NCBI GenBank assembly: GCA_963843255.1
Contig: CAWJJQ010000015.1
Location: forward strand, 1 to 64,000
Source of the DNA: Bog-159 sp963843255
GTDB taxonomy: Bacteria > Acidobacteriota > Terriglobia > Bryobacterales > Bryobacteraceae
Length of the DNA: 64,000 nt
Direction: 5' to 3'
Shown: positions 30,672 through 40,098 of the stretch, piece after piece
How positions within the stretch are numbered: position 1 is the first letter of the stretch
How the letters are laid out: the number at the start of each line of letters is the position of its first letter
Notes under the pieces: generated by a model
What the model was told of the DNA's origin: nothing
Databases searched by the model: none
Seen by the model: only the letters and a program-made list of their open reading frames with translations
Translations under genes and position numbers: made by a program

Positions 30672-33086
30672 CTACTCGTACCGGATCGCGTCCAGCGGAC
30701 TCACTCCCGCCGCCCGCCGCGCCGGAATCCAGCAGGCCACTGCAGAAACCGCCAGCAGCACCGCCGCCGTGACGGCGAACGCCACCGGATCGTGCGGGCT
30801 CACCTCGAACAGCAGGCTCGCCACATACCGCCCAATAGCCAGCGCCGCTAAAGCCCCCACCGCGAGTCCGGCGAATACCGGCCGCATGCCCTGGCGCAGC
30901 ACCATCCCGAGCACGCTTCCCTTCCCCGCCCCCAGCGCCATGCGAATGCCGATCTCCGCGCGCCGCCGCGCCACCGCATACGAAACCACTCCGTACGTGC
31001 CGAATGCCGCCAAGGCGAGCGCCGCGAGCGCGAATAGCAGCACCAGCATCGTCTGGAACCGACGCCGGGCCACCGATTGGGACATGATCTGCTCCAGCGT
31101 CCGCTCTTCGGGAACGGGAACGTCGCTATCCACGCTCCACACCGCCGCGCGCAGAGCCGCCGCGATCGACTTAGGATCCATCGCCGTACGCACCAGAATC
31201 GACGACCAGTTTTGCGGGCGCTGCCACAGCGGGATGTAAAGCATGTCCACCGGACTGTGATCCAGGCTGGTACTGCGCGCGTCGCCTACCACCCCGACCA
31301 CCTCGTGCACCGCGCCATTGTCCACCAGTTTGCGGCCCACCGGGTCGGCGTTCGGCCATAGCTTACGGGCCAGGCTTTGCGAAATGACGGCCACCAGGTG
31401 GTTGCGGTCCAAAGGCTCGAAATCGCGTCCGGCGCGCACCGGGATGCGCAGGGTCCTGAAATAACCGGGACTGATGAAGCGCAGATTTGCGGTAGGCAGC
31501 TGCGGATCGGGACGCGGATCGTTTTCGGTTTTGACGATATCGATCCAGCTCTCGCCTTCAAGAGGCAAATAAGAGGAAATGGCCGCCGATTCGACGCCGG
31601 GCAGGGCGCGCGCCTTATCGAGTACGGTATCGAGGAAGCGGGTGACGTCTACGTTCTCCGCGTACTTCGCTCCAGGCAGCGCCACGTTGACCGCCAGCAC
31701 ACGCTCGATGTCGAAGCCTCGGGGGATAGTCGTCAGCCGCACGAAACTCGAAAGGAACAGGCTCGCGGTCACCAGCAGCGCCGCGCACAAGCCGACTTCG
31801 AGAGCCACCAGGAGATTTCGCAGACGCAGTCCGGCCGGTCCGCCGGCGTTGGCATAACTGGTGGATTTCAGCGTCTCGTACGGCGCGCCGCTGGACGCGC
31901 TGCGCAGCGCCGGCAGAATGCCCGACATCAACCCGGTGAGCGCCGAAATACATAGCGCGAAAACCAGCACGCGCCCGTCAATCGAAACATCGCCCAGACG
32001 CGGCAAATCCACCGGCGCGGCCGCCAGCAAGCGTTGTAGTCCCAAAACGGCGAGAATTATGCCGAGGCCGCCGCCCAGCGTCGCGAGCACGCCCGCTTCC
32101 GCCAGCGAGTGCCGCGCCAACTGCCAGCGGTTGGCGCCCAACGCCGTGCGAATGGCCAACTCGCGGGCCCTTCCGGCGGCGCGCGAAAGCGACAGGTTCG
32201 CCAGGTTCACGCAAAGCACCAGCAGCACCGCGCCTACTGCCGACAGCAGCACAATCAGGCTCCGCCGGACATCGCCGGTCAGCGTTCGCGCGAGCGGCGT
32301 GATGGTAGGAACTATTTTCCATGCCTGCCCGCCGATCTCCGCATCGATCGCCGCCTCCGCGGCTGTGAGTTCCGCCCGCGCGCGCGCGATTGAAACGTCC
32401 GCACCTAGCCGCGCAACCGCGTTGTAGTTCAAATCCCCTTCGTGCGGCAAGATGTCCTGCGCGTCGTACGCCAGTGGCCGGAACATCTCCATCCGCCCGT
32501 GCAACCGCGTGCCGCTATCGTTGGGCTGTTGCGGAAATTCGAAATCCTGCGGCATGACTCCCACCACCGTGTACGGCCTGCCGCCCAGGCTGATCTGGCG
32601 CCCAATAACGGAAGGATCGCCGCCGAACCGGCGCCGCCAGATGGAATCGGCAAGCATCACCACCTGGTGCTGCCCGAAATGATCTTCGGCCTCGAGGAAG
32701 GAACGGCCCAGCCGCGGACTGAAGCCCAGCACCTCGAAAAAATTCGCCGAAAGCTGCGCCCCCGAAATCAACTCCGGACGCCCATCGCCGGTTAAGCTCA
32801 TGGTGGTGTTGCGGTAGACTCCGATCCCTGCAAACGAGTGCGTGCGCCTGCGCCATTCCACGAGCTGACCCAAATTGATCGGCAGCGGCTCGCCCTCGCG
32901 GAATTGAGGAGTGGAAATCGAAATCGCTACCAGCCGCTGCGGATCGGGAAAATCGAGCGGACGCAGCAGCACTCCGTTCACCATCGAGAAAATCGCGGTA
33001 TTCGCCCCGATCCCCACCGCCAGGGTGAGAATCGCCATGGCCGCGAAGCCGCGGTCTTTCCAAAGCGTTCGAAAAGCATATCTCAT
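30672..33086 (-). CDS. FtsX/MacB-type permease (second)
   Basis: About 804 residues from MRYAFRTLWKDRGF; ATG at 33086 has GAGGAGG nine bases upstream, while the frame to 33152 has no ribosome site. Layout: first helix FAAMAILTLAVGIGANTAIFSMVNGVLLRPL, MacB-type extracytoplasmic domain with FFEVLGFSPRLGRSFL and YTVVGVMPQDFEFP, FtsX domain one (LCVNLANLSLSRAAGRARELAIRTALG), second periplasmic domain, and FtsX domain two (ARRRAEIGIRMALGAGKGSVLGM). It lacks the prefix domain of the 27769-30258 protein and has no PadR gene of its own. No ATPase partner is adjacent. Confidence 0.88.
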   Translation of the reverse strand: MRYAFRTLWKDRGFAAMAILTLAVGIGANTAIFSMVNGVLLRPLDFPDPQRLVAISISTPQFREGEPLPINLGQLVEWRRRTHSFAGIGVYRNTTMSLTGDGRPELISGAQLSANFFEVLGFSPRLGRSFLEAEDHFGQHQVVMLADSIWRRRFGGDPSVIGRQISLGGRPYTVVGVMPQDFEFPQQPNDSGTRLHGRMEMFRPLAYDAQDILPHEGDLNYNAVARLGADVSIARARAELTAAEAAIDAEIGGQAWKIVPTITPLARTLTGDVRRSLIVLLSAVGAVLLVLCVNLANLSLSRAAGRARELAIRTALGANRWQLARHSLAEAGVLATLGGGLGIILAVLGLQRLLAAAPVDLPRLGDVSIDGRVLVFALCISALTGLMSGILPALRSASSGAPYETLKSTSYANAGGPAGLRLRNLLVALEVGLCAALLVTASLFLSSFVRLTTIPRGFDIERVLAVNVALPGAKYAENVDVTRFLDTVLDKARALPGVESAAISSYLPLEGESWIDIVKTENDPRPDPQLPTANLRFISPGYFRTLRIPVRAGRDFEPLDRNHLVAVISQSLARKLWPNADPVGRKLVDNGAVHEVVGVVGDARSTSLDHSPVDMLYIPLWQRPQNWSSILVRTAMDPKSIAAALRAAVWSVDSDVPVPEERTLEQIMSQSVARRRFQTMLVLLFALAALALAAFGTYGVVSYAVARRRAEIGIRMALGAGKGSVLGMVLRQGMRPVFAGLAVGALAALAIGRYVASLLFEVSPHDPVAFAVTAAVLLAVSAVACWIPARRAAGVSPLDAIRYE

Positions 33087-33169
33087 GAGCGAAACGCCTC
33101 CTCGAAGAACGGCCGAGGGCGGCCAGTCTATTTCAAATAACGAACCGGACACTTCAGGCGACGCAAATA

Positions 33170-34084
33170 TTACTTCGCTGCCATGGCCCGCTTGATCGCG
33201 TTCCAGCCGACGAGAGTCACCTGGTTGTCCTTCAGCGCCTGGCGGAACTCCGGGCTGGTGACTACGTTGAAGTCGCGCTGTCGCCAGGCACTGCCATAGG
33301 CGGGGTGGCTTTCGGTGACGGCCTGCATCTCGGCATCGTCGTATGCCAGGTGGACGATCAACTCCGACAGGCCCGGCTTGAGCCCGCGGATGAGGCCCAG
33401 GTAATACGTCGCCCAGTCTTCGGGCTTGGTGCTGGTGGCCATCAGGATAGCGTCGGGCATAATGTCGGTGTCTTTCACCAGCGCCAGCATGGCCGCGGGG
33501 GCGCCCGGCGTACGCATGGCCAGGAACGGCAGGCCATATTCGCGCGCCACCTTCACGTACGCGGCAAAGTACGGAGCGGTGAACAGCGTCCCCATGTGGC
33601 TGTCGAGATGCGTGGGATGGATGCCCACCTTCATGGCGCGCTCGACCTGGGCGCGGATCTCGGTTTCGACCTCTTCGGGCTTGGCGCTCTTCAGCACGAA
33701 CGGAACATCCGGCCAGAGGTTGCCGTCAGGCCCGAGCAGGCCGGGCACCAGGTCGCGGGAGGCCACCGGTCCCCAGCGGTAGTTCTTCCATTCGCTGGTG
33801 AGGGTGAGGTGCAGGCCGAGATCGGCATCGGGGTGTGTCTTGGCGTACTCCGCCACTTCGGTCAGCCACGGGCAGGGGACCATGATGCTGGCCGAACTGG
33901 CCGCCCCGTGGTCGAGCGCGACGAAGCTGGCCTGGTCCTGAGAGTGGCTTACGGCCAGGTCGTCGGCATGGATGATCAGCAGTTTGGCGCCCGCAGGGTA
34001 GCCCAACCGCTCGGCCGTATTCTTCGTCTGCGCCAGCGCCAGGGGTGCCAGCAGCGCCAACACCAACAACGGTCTTCGTGCCAT
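33170..34084 (-). CDS. Exported YdjC/ChbG-type carbohydrate deacetylase
   Basis: 304 residues with signal peptide (1-18, ending LALAQ). YdjC-fold motifs: LLIIHADDLAVSHSQ (metal Asp pair), ADLGLHLTLTSEW (His) and THLDSHMGTL (His), then ELIVHLAYDD near the C-terminus. Members remove N- or O-acetyl groups from amino sugars such as chitooligosaccharides. Export points to a polysaccharide or oligosaccharide outside the cytoplasm. HpnK, the deacetylase of the hopanoid pathway, belongs to the same fold but acts inside the cell, so this protein is not a good match for it. The gene stands alone between a permease gene and a small membrane protein gene. Confidence 0.83.
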   Translation of the reverse strand: MARRPLLVLALLAPLALAQTKNTAERLGYPAGAKLLIIHADDLAVSHSQDQASFVALDHGAASSASIMVPCPWLTEVAEYAKTHPDADLGLHLTLTSEWKNYRWGPVASRDLVPGLLGPDGNLWPDVPFVLKSAKPEEVETEIRAQVERAMKVGIHPTHLDSHMGTLFTAPYFAAYVKVAREYGLPFLAMRTPGAPAAMLALVKDTDIMPDAILMATSTKPEDWATYYLGLIRGLKPGLSELIVHLAYDDAEMQAVTESHPAYGSAWRQRDFNVVTSPEFRQALKDNQVTLVGWNAIKRAMAAK

Positions 34085-34120
34085 GCTCGCCTCCGAAGAC
34101 CAAATATTAGCGCAATCTGG

Positions 34121-34402
34121 TCAGTGCTCGGATTTGGCGGGCGTCAACTGTGTCTCAGGGATGCTCCAGGTCAGCCGGCCATGCTCGTTGTAGATCTTCA
34201 CCGAGCCCTGGCCGTTGCGATCCACCCCGATCTCGACGCGTTTGGCGCCCGTATCATCGACCGCAACGAGTTTCTCCGCAGTCAGCGTTTTCGGCCATTG
34301 CCGTTCCTGCGCGTAGACGGGCAGAACCCGGTTGGACAGTGTGCCGCCCAGAAAACCGGCCAGGATCGCCGCTGCCGTGAGGAGCACTTCTCTCGTTGTC
34401 AC
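34121..34402 (-). CDS. Small membrane-anchored protein of unknown function
   Basis: 93 residues. An N-terminal anchor (REVLLTAAAILAGFLGGTLSN) is followed by a short beta domain with the pattern LTAEKLVAVDDTGAKRVEIGVDRNG and VKIYNEHGRLTWSIP. Similar short exported proteins with a repeated V-D-x-x-G-x-x-R strand pattern occur in acidobacteria; no function is known to me. The gene is 36 bases upstream of the deacetylase on the same strand and may be co-transcribed with it. Confidence 0.65.
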   Translation of the reverse strand: MTTREVLLTAAAILAGFLGGTLSNRVLPVYAQERQWPKTLTAEKLVAVDDTGAKRVEIGVDRNGQGSVKIYNEHGRLTWSIPETQLTPAKSEH

Positions 34403-34452
34403 ACGACACCTCCGGTTCGTTATTTCTCAAACCAGAAATGCCGCCAGTGGCG

Positions 34453-35193
34453 CTACCCTTTCAGGCGTGATGCGCTGGCTTCCACAAAAGCGCGGATCAG
34501 CGGGTGGCACTGGCCAGGCTCGGAGGACAATTGCGGCTGAAATAATGTTGCGATGAAGAACGGATGGACGGGCAGCTCGGCCACGCGAATGTCGCCGTTC
34601 GCCGAGAAACCGGTCAGCGCCAGCCCGGCCGACTCCAGCGCGCCGCGATAGTCCGGATTCACCTCGTAATTGCAGAAGTAGCGCTCGGAGATCTCCTCAT
34701 ATCCGTAGATCCGGGCGGCGCGCGAACCGGGCCGCAAGCGAATCGGGGCGGCCGCATGCAGGCTGGGTGCGCCGGGCGTGCGATCCGGCATGGGACAGGC
34801 GACCGCGGTGATCAGCAGATTCGAGGAGGGCACGCCGTGTTCCGCCGAATCGGCGTCCGTAAGCCCCATCACGTTCCTGGCATACTCTAACAGAGTATGT
34901 TGAAAGCCGCCTCAAGTAGCCAGCAGCGGCCAGCCTTCGATGCGCGCGAAACCGATCGCGGCGAAGGCGCCTTCCATGCTGCGGTAAGGGCTGCCGGAAG
35001 CGATGAACAGGCCATGGTACTGGCGGCAGATTTTGGCGGCATCGCGCGCGGCGCATTCGGTGGCCACCCACTTGGATTCCAGGGGCAGACCGAGGGCTTC
35101 CGCCGCGTGGCCCAGCGAAGCGTTGATGGCGTGATGGGTAGGATATTCGGGGTTGAAATCGCCCACGATGGCGATGCGGACGGGCTCGCTCAT
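34453..35193 (-). CDS. CTP synthase C-terminal-region-related selenoprotein (class I glutamine amidotransferase-like), in-frame UGA
   Basis: 246 residues if UGA at 34912-34914 is read as Sec94. The start MSEPVRIAIVGDFNP (ATG 35193) and the following NPEYPTHHAINASLG and YHGLFIASGSPYRSMEGAF fit the family. The nucleophile region is PLLAT-U-GGFQHTLLEYARNV, where relatives have T-C-G-G-F-Q-H, so UGA stands exactly at the amidotransferase nucleophile. A perfect 8-bp hairpin begins 12 bases after it. The C-terminal half continues in the same frame without damage to 34453 (ISERYFCNYEVNPDY, HPFFIATLFQPQ). The usual His-Pro-Glu triad part reads QPQ, so classical glutaminase activity is unlikely. I recall that RefSeq has a family named CTP synthase C-terminal region-related (seleno)protein. 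Standard annotation would split this into two frames, 34912-35193 and 34453-34872. It is divergent from mfd. Confidence 0.8.
34881..34899 (-). promoter_or_regulatory. Bacterial SECIS-like hairpin behind the in-frame UGA
   Basis: On the mRNA, CAUACUCU and AGAGUAUG pair perfectly (8 bp) around the apical loop GUU. The stem starts 12 bases after the UGA and the loop G lies about 20 bases after it. Bacterial SECIS elements lie just behind the UGA in the coding region and need a small apical loop with a G and U for SelB. Both conditions are met. The A-rich stem is unusual in this G/C-rich gene. Confidence 0.72.
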
Positions 35194-35200
35194 TTGATCT

Positions 35201-38200
35201 ATGCTAGCGGCACGCGCCCATCCGCGCAAGCAGCGTCTGTTCGTGTCGCTTTGTTACACTCAGAGAAGACCTACTGGCCCGAAATTGATCCATCCTGCCA
35301 TACGTGACCTCTTCCTCAGCCTGAGCCGTCATCCTGCATTTCAGGAACTACTGCGGCGCCTGCCATCGGGACCGCCGGAGATGCGGCTCACGGGGCTGAA
35401 CACGACCGCCAAAGCGATTTATTCCGTGCTGCTGTGGCAGCTCACCGAACGGCCGCTGGTGATTATCGCTGACGGCAACAAGCGGGCGGAGGAGTTGTTT
35501 GAAGCGGTCGATACTTTCTACACGCTGCTGATCGGGAGCCACGAGACGGCGGGGCCGCAACTACTTCCCGCGCTGGACGTGCTGCCGATGCAAGGCATGT
35601 CGCCGCACGCCGAAATCTGCGAGCAGCGCGCCATCGGCTTATGGAGGCTGGCCACACGGCGCGTTCCCGTCACCATCATGCCGGTGGCTTCGGCGCTGCT
35701 CAAGACCGAGGCCGGCGATTTTTACCGGCAGCTCGCGCTGAACCTACGCACGGGCGACGAAGTGCCGCTACAGGACGTGGTCGCGCATCTGGAAAGCGTG
35801 GGCTACGAGAAACGCGAACCTGTCGAGATGGTCGGCGAATATTCGGTGCGCGGCGGTATCCTGGACGTCTTTTCGCCGGAAGCTCCGAAGCCCGTGCGCG
35901 TGGATCTGTTCGGGGATCTGCTGGAATCCATCCGGCGCTTCGATGTGGAATCGCAGCGCTCGGTGATGAAGGTCGATGAAGCCACGCTGCTGCCGCTGAC
36001 GGAGTACCAGAAATCGCGCGCGCTGCTGGCGGAGATCTCGGAGAGGCTACAGGAATCGGGCGTTTCTACGCGCGATCTGCCGGCGCCGGGCGACACATTT
36101 CCCGGCTGGGAACTGCTGGTGCCGCTGGTGCGGCCGCGCCGGCACTCGGTGTTCTCGCTGTTCGACCGGCCGCTGGTGCTGTGGGACGAGCCGGCCCAGG
36201 TGCGCGCTGCCAGCGACCGACTGTGGAAGCGCCTGGAGCAAACGCCCGCGTCGCCGGCTTACGATCCGGCCAGTGTTTTCCTGCGGCCGGAGGAACTGGA
36301 AAGCGCAGCGGCCGGTGCGCCGCACCTCGCCCTCGAAGAACTGGAAGTGGTGACGGAGGTGGTGTCCGATGCGACGGCGGTCAGCTTCTACATTCCCACG
36401 CGGCCTTCGCTCACGTTCCACGGCAACATGCAGGTAGCCATCGCGGAGGCGCGCAACCTGGCGGAGAGCGGATCGCGCGTGGCGTTCTTTGCCGAATCGA
36501 GCGGTGAGCTGGAGCGCGTGGCCGATATCTTCAACGAATACGGCGTACCTTACCAACTGGGGCTGGAGCAATCGGAATCCACGCCGGAATACCTCGCGGG
36601 ACGCGCTTACATGGCCGGATCGGTGGCGTCCATTTACCTGATCCGCGGGGCGGTGCGGCGCGGTGTGGTATTCCGCGATGCGGGGCTGGCCATCTTCGGC
36701 AGCGAGGATCTGTTCGAGACCTCCGAACTGGTGGCGCGCGCTCCGGCCGGTAAGTCCGCGCTGGCGAAGTTCTCCGCCGACCTGATCGATCTGAAGCCGG
36801 GCGATTACGTGGTGCATTCCGAGCACGGGGTGGCGCAATTCCTGGGGCTGCGCGAAATCGATCACGGCGAGGCGCGCGGCGACTACATGCTGCTCGAATA
36901 TGCGGGCGGTGCGAAGCTTTACGTGCCGCTGACCCGCATGGACCTGGTGCAGCGCTTTCGCGGGGCGGGCGAATCGGCGCCGCCGCTTGACCGCATGGGC
37001 GGCGCCACGTGGACCCGCACCAAGACGCGCGTCAAGGCCAAGATGCGCGACATGGCGGACGAGTTGCTGAAGCTGTACGCCGAGCGCAAAATGGCGGAAG
37101 GCTTCGCCTTCTCGCACGACAGCAACTGGCAGCGCGAGTTTGAAGACGCCTTCGAATTCACCGAAACGAAAGACCAGCTCAGCGCCATCAAAGACATCAA
37201 GCGCGACATGGAAGGCTTGCAGCCCATGGACCGGCTGCTATGCGGCGACGTGGGCTACGGTAAAACGGAAGTGGTGATGCGCGCGGCCTTCAAAGCCATG
37301 GGCGACGGCAAACAGGTGGCCGTGCTCGCGCCCACCACGGTGCTGGCGTTCCAACATTTCGAGACGTTCAAGCGGCGGTTTCAGCCGTTTCCGATCCGCA
37401 TCGAGATGCTGAGCCGGTTCCGCTCACCGAAAGAGGTAAAAGCCTCGCTGGCTGACCTGGCGGAAGGCAAGGTGGACCTGGCGGTGGGCACGCACAGGCT
37501 GCTGTCGGCCGATGTGGTGTTCAAAGACCTGGGACTGGTGATCGTGGACGAGGAACAGCGCTTTGGCGTGAAGCACAAGGAGCGGCTGAAGCAGATGCGC
37601 AAGAGCGTGGACGTGGTCACCATGAGCGCCACGCCCATCCCGCGTACGCTGCACATGTCGCTGCTGGGGTTGCGCGACATGTCGGTGATCGAGACGCCGC
37701 CCAAGGACCGGCTTTCGATTCAGACCACGGTGGCGCATTTCCAGCCACAACTGATCCGGTCGGCGCTGGAGCTGGAACTGGGCCGCGGCGGGCAGGTTTA
37801 CTTCCTCCACAACCGGGTGGATTCGATCTGGAAGCGCGCGGCGGATCTGCAGCAACTTGTCCCCGGAGCGCGGATCGGCGTAGGCCACGGGCAGATGGGC
37901 GAGGCGGAACTCGAGAAGACCATGCTCAAGTTCATGCGGCACGAGTACGACATCCTGGTCTGCACCACGATCGTCGAGAACGGGCTCGACATACCGCTGG
38001 CGAACACTATCATCATCGAGAACGCGGAGCGCTATGGACTGTCAGAGCTGTACCAGTTGCGGGGGCGGGTAGGCCGGTCGAACCGCCGCGCCTATGCCTA
38101 CCTGCTGGTGCCGCCGGATACGGAGCTCAGCGAGATCGCGCGCAAGCGGCTGGCGGCGCTCAAGGAGTTCAGCGACTTGGGCGCGGGCTTCAAGATTGCG

Positions 38201-38791
38201 GCGCTCGACCTGGAACTGCGCGGAGCAGGCAACCTGCTGGGGGGCGAGCAGCACGGCCACATCAACGTAGTGGGCTTCGACATGTATGTGCGGCTGCTAG
38301 AAGAGACCGTGCGCGAGCTGAAGGGTGAAGAGGTTCCGGTGGAGATCCATTCGAGCCTCAACCTGGGCCTGGATATCCGCATTCCGGCGGATTACATTTC
38401 GGACGAGAACCAGCGGCTGCGCGCCTACCGGCAGATTGCCAATGCGGGCACGGCGGCGGACCGGGAGCGGGTGGAGAAGGAGATGGAAGACCGCTACGGT
38501 CCGGTGCCGGAGGCGGTGCGCAACCTGCTCGAATACTCGGCGCTGAAGACCGCGGCGGAGAAACTGGGGATTGAGGCGATCGACCGGCGGCACAGCGTGC
38601 TGAACGTGAAGTTCCATCCGGAAACGCACATCGACCCGGCGCGGCTGATGAATTTGGTGAGCCACACGCGCGGGGCGCAGTTCACTCCCGCGGGGGTACT
38701 GATCCTGCCGCTCGATGGGGCGGTGGCGCCGGCGGAGGTCCTGGAATTTCTGAAACAGCGGATGGAACAGCTGCAGCCGCGGGCGGCGTAG
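35201..38791 (+). CDS. mfd: Transcription-repair coupling factor Mfd
   Basis: Up to 1,196 residues. Mfd displaces stalled RNA polymerase and recruits UvrA. Order of domains: UvrB-homology region (about 30-350), RNA-polymerase-interaction domain (LKPGDYVVHSEHGVAQFLGL, about 525-600), then the RecG-like translocase with Walker A CGDVGYGKTEV, DEEQRFGVKHKE (DEEQ box), MSATPIPRTLHMSLLGLRD and QLRGRVGRS, and the C-terminal UvrA-gating domain. ATG at 35201 opens the frame only seven bases from the divergent selenoprotein start; the family start is usually close to the LIHPAIRDLFLSL segment, so TTG at 35285 or GTG at 35243 may be the true start. Catalytic residues look intact. Confidence 0.95.
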   Translation: MLAARAHPRKQRLFVSLCYTQRRPTGPKLIHPAIRDLFLSLSRHPAFQELLRRLPSGPPEMRLTGLNTTAKAIYSVLLWQLTERPLVIIADGNKRAEELFEAVDTFYTLLIGSHETAGPQLLPALDVLPMQGMSPHAEICEQRAIGLWRLATRRVPVTIMPVASALLKTEAGDFYRQLALNLRTGDEVPLQDVVAHLESVGYEKREPVEMVGEYSVRGGILDVFSPEAPKPVRVDLFGDLLESIRRFDVESQRSVMKVDEATLLPLTEYQKSRALLAEISERLQESGVSTRDLPAPGDTFPGWELLVPLVRPRRHSVFSLFDRPLVLWDEPAQVRAASDRLWKRLEQTPASPAYDPASVFLRPEELESAAAGAPHLALEELEVVTEVVSDATAVSFYIPTRPSLTFHGNMQVAIAEARNLAESGSRVAFFAESSGELERVADIFNEYGVPYQLGLEQSESTPEYLAGRAYMAGSVASIYLIRGAVRRGVVFRDAGLAIFGSEDLFETSELVARAPAGKSALAKFSADLIDLKPGDYVVHSEHGVAQFLGLREIDHGEARGDYMLLEYAGGAKLYVPLTRMDLVQRFRGAGESAPPLDRMGGATWTRTKTRVKAKMRDMADELLKLYAERKMAEGFAFSHDSNWQREFEDAFEFTETKDQLSAIKDIKRDMEGLQPMDRLLCGDVGYGKTEVVMRAAFKAMGDGKQVAVLAPTTVLAFQHFETFKRRFQPFPIRIEMLSRFRSPKEVKASLADLAEGKVDLAVGTHRLLSADVVFKDLGLVIVDEEQRFGVKHKERLKQMRKSVDVVTMSATPIPRTLHMSLLGLRDMSVIETPPKDRLSIQTTVAHFQPQLIRSALELELGRGGQVYFLHNRVDSIWKRAADLQQLVPGARIGVGHGQMGEAELEKTMLKFMRHEYDILVCTTIVENGLDIPLANTIIIENAERYGLSELYQLRGRVGRSNRRAYAYLLVPPDTELSEIARKRLAALKEFSDLGAGFKIAALDLELRGAGNLLGGEQHGHINVVGFDMYVRLLEETVRELKGEEVPVEIHSSLNLGLDIRIPADYISDENQRLRAYRQIANAGTAADRERVEKEMEDRYGPVPEAVRNLLEYSALKTAAEKLGIEAIDRRHSVLNVKFHPETHIDPARLMNLVSHTRGAQFTPAGVLILPLDGAVAPAEVLEFLKQRMEQLQPRAA

Positions 38792-38862
38792 CGCCAGCTT
38801 CACAGCGGGCCGAAAGGGCACGCCGCAAGGGACTTGCGCGCCAATGCTAGAATGTCAAATAT

Positions 38863-40086
38863 ATGTTTCGCAAGGCCCTGCCGCTACTGGCGGCATCTGT
38901 TTACATAGCGGCGGCAGCCGACGTACACATCGTGGAAGAGATTGTCGCGAAAGTGAATAGCGACATCATCACGCGCGGGGAACTGTCGCACACGCGCCAG
39001 GAAATCCTGGACGAACTGCGCCAGCAGGGCTTGAGCGGGGCCAAGCTGGAGCAGGCGGCCAACCAGAAAGCGGCCGACTCGCTGCGCGATCATATCGACC
39101 AACTGCTGCTGGTGCAAAAGGCCAAAGACCTGAACATCAACGTGGATTCGGAGATCACCAAGCGGCTGGCGGAGATGCAGGTGCAGAGCAAGATCACCGA
39201 CGAAGACAAGTTCCACGATTTCATCCGCGAGCAGATGGGCATGCCGTATGAGGACTTCCGGCAGCAGGTGAAGAACCAGCTTCTGACGCAGCGGGTGATC
39301 GGCGAGGAAGTCAGCTCGCACGTGGTGATCCCGGAGCCGGAGAAGCGCAAATACTACGACGAGCACAAGAACGACTTCGTGCGCGACGAGCAGATTTTCC
39401 TGCAGCAGATCCTGATTGGGACCGAGGGCAAGACGCCCGAGCAGGCCGCGGCGGCCGAAAAAAAAGCCAAGGACCTGGTGGCGCGCGCGCGCAAGGGCGA
39501 AAAATTCGCGGACCTGGCGGCCACCAATTCGGACGATCTGGAGACCGCCCGCAATGGCGGCGAACTACCGGGATACAAGCGCGGGCAGTTGATCAAGCAA
39601 ATTGAAGACGTGGTCTGGACGCAGAAGAAGGGCTACATCACGGATCCCATCCGGGTACCCACCGGCTTTTTGATTCTGCGCGTGGTGGACCGCTATGAGA
39701 AAGGGCTGGCCACCTACGAAGAGGTGGAGAACGAGATCAACGAACGCATGATCATGCCGCAGATGCAGACCAAGGTGCGGACGTACCTGACCAGGCTGCG
39801 GACGGAAGCGTTTCTGGAGATCAAGCCCGGTTACGTGGATAGCGGCGCGGCGCCTGGCAAAGATACGGTCTGGAGGGATGTGGCGCAGTTGAAGCCGCAG
39901 ACGGTGACCAAGGAAGAGGTAGCCACGCACAGGAAGCGCAAGAAACTGCTCTGGGTGGTGCCGATTCCGTGGACGGGCGGTACGGTGAAGAAGCCGGCCC
40001 CGCAGTCCACACCCGCGCCCGCCGCGGCGCCCGCCCCGGCTACGGCCGCGACGCCTCCGCGCGCCACGGCACCGTCCCAGCCGTAA
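38863..40086 (+). CDS. SurA-like periplasmic peptidyl-prolyl isomerase/chaperone
   Basis: 407 residues with signal peptide (ending AAAAD). The SurA N-terminal domain is clear: EEIVAKVNSDIITRGEL, the long helix DQLLLVQKAKDLNINVDSEITKRL and MPYEDFRQQVKNQLLTQRVI. A parvulin domain follows (EQIFLQQILIGTEGKTPEQ, ARKGEKFADLAATNSDD, NGGELPGYKRGQL, GYITDPIRVPTGFLILRV). The C-terminus is an Ala/Pro-rich tail of about 45 residues after a basic segment. Such proteins help outer-membrane proteins fold. It lies 71 bases after mfd and 12 before the next gene, in one direction. Confidence 0.88.
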   Translation: MFRKALPLLAASVYIAAAADVHIVEEIVAKVNSDIITRGELSHTRQEILDELRQQGLSGAKLEQAANQKAADSLRDHIDQLLLVQKAKDLNINVDSEITKRLAEMQVQSKITDEDKFHDFIREQMGMPYEDFRQQVKNQLLTQRVIGEEVSSHVVIPEPEKRKYYDEHKNDFVRDEQIFLQQILIGTEGKTPEQAAAAEKKAKDLVARARKGEKFADLAATNSDDLETARNGGELPGYKRGQLIKQIEDVVWTQKKGYITDPIRVPTGFLILRVVDRYEKGLATYEEVENEINERMIMPQMQTKVRTYLTRLRTEAFLEIKPGYVDSGAAPGKDTVWRDVAQLKPQTVTKEEVATHRKRKKLLWVVPIPWTGGTVKKPAPQSTPAPAAAPAPATAATPPRATAPSQP

Positions 40087-40098
40087 ACGCGGCTCCTC

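Noticed and set aside
33170..34084. YdjC-type protein as HpnK, completing the hopanoid pathway
   Set aside because: It has a clear signal peptide and lies 20 kb from hpnI/hpnJ; HpnK should act in the cytoplasm.
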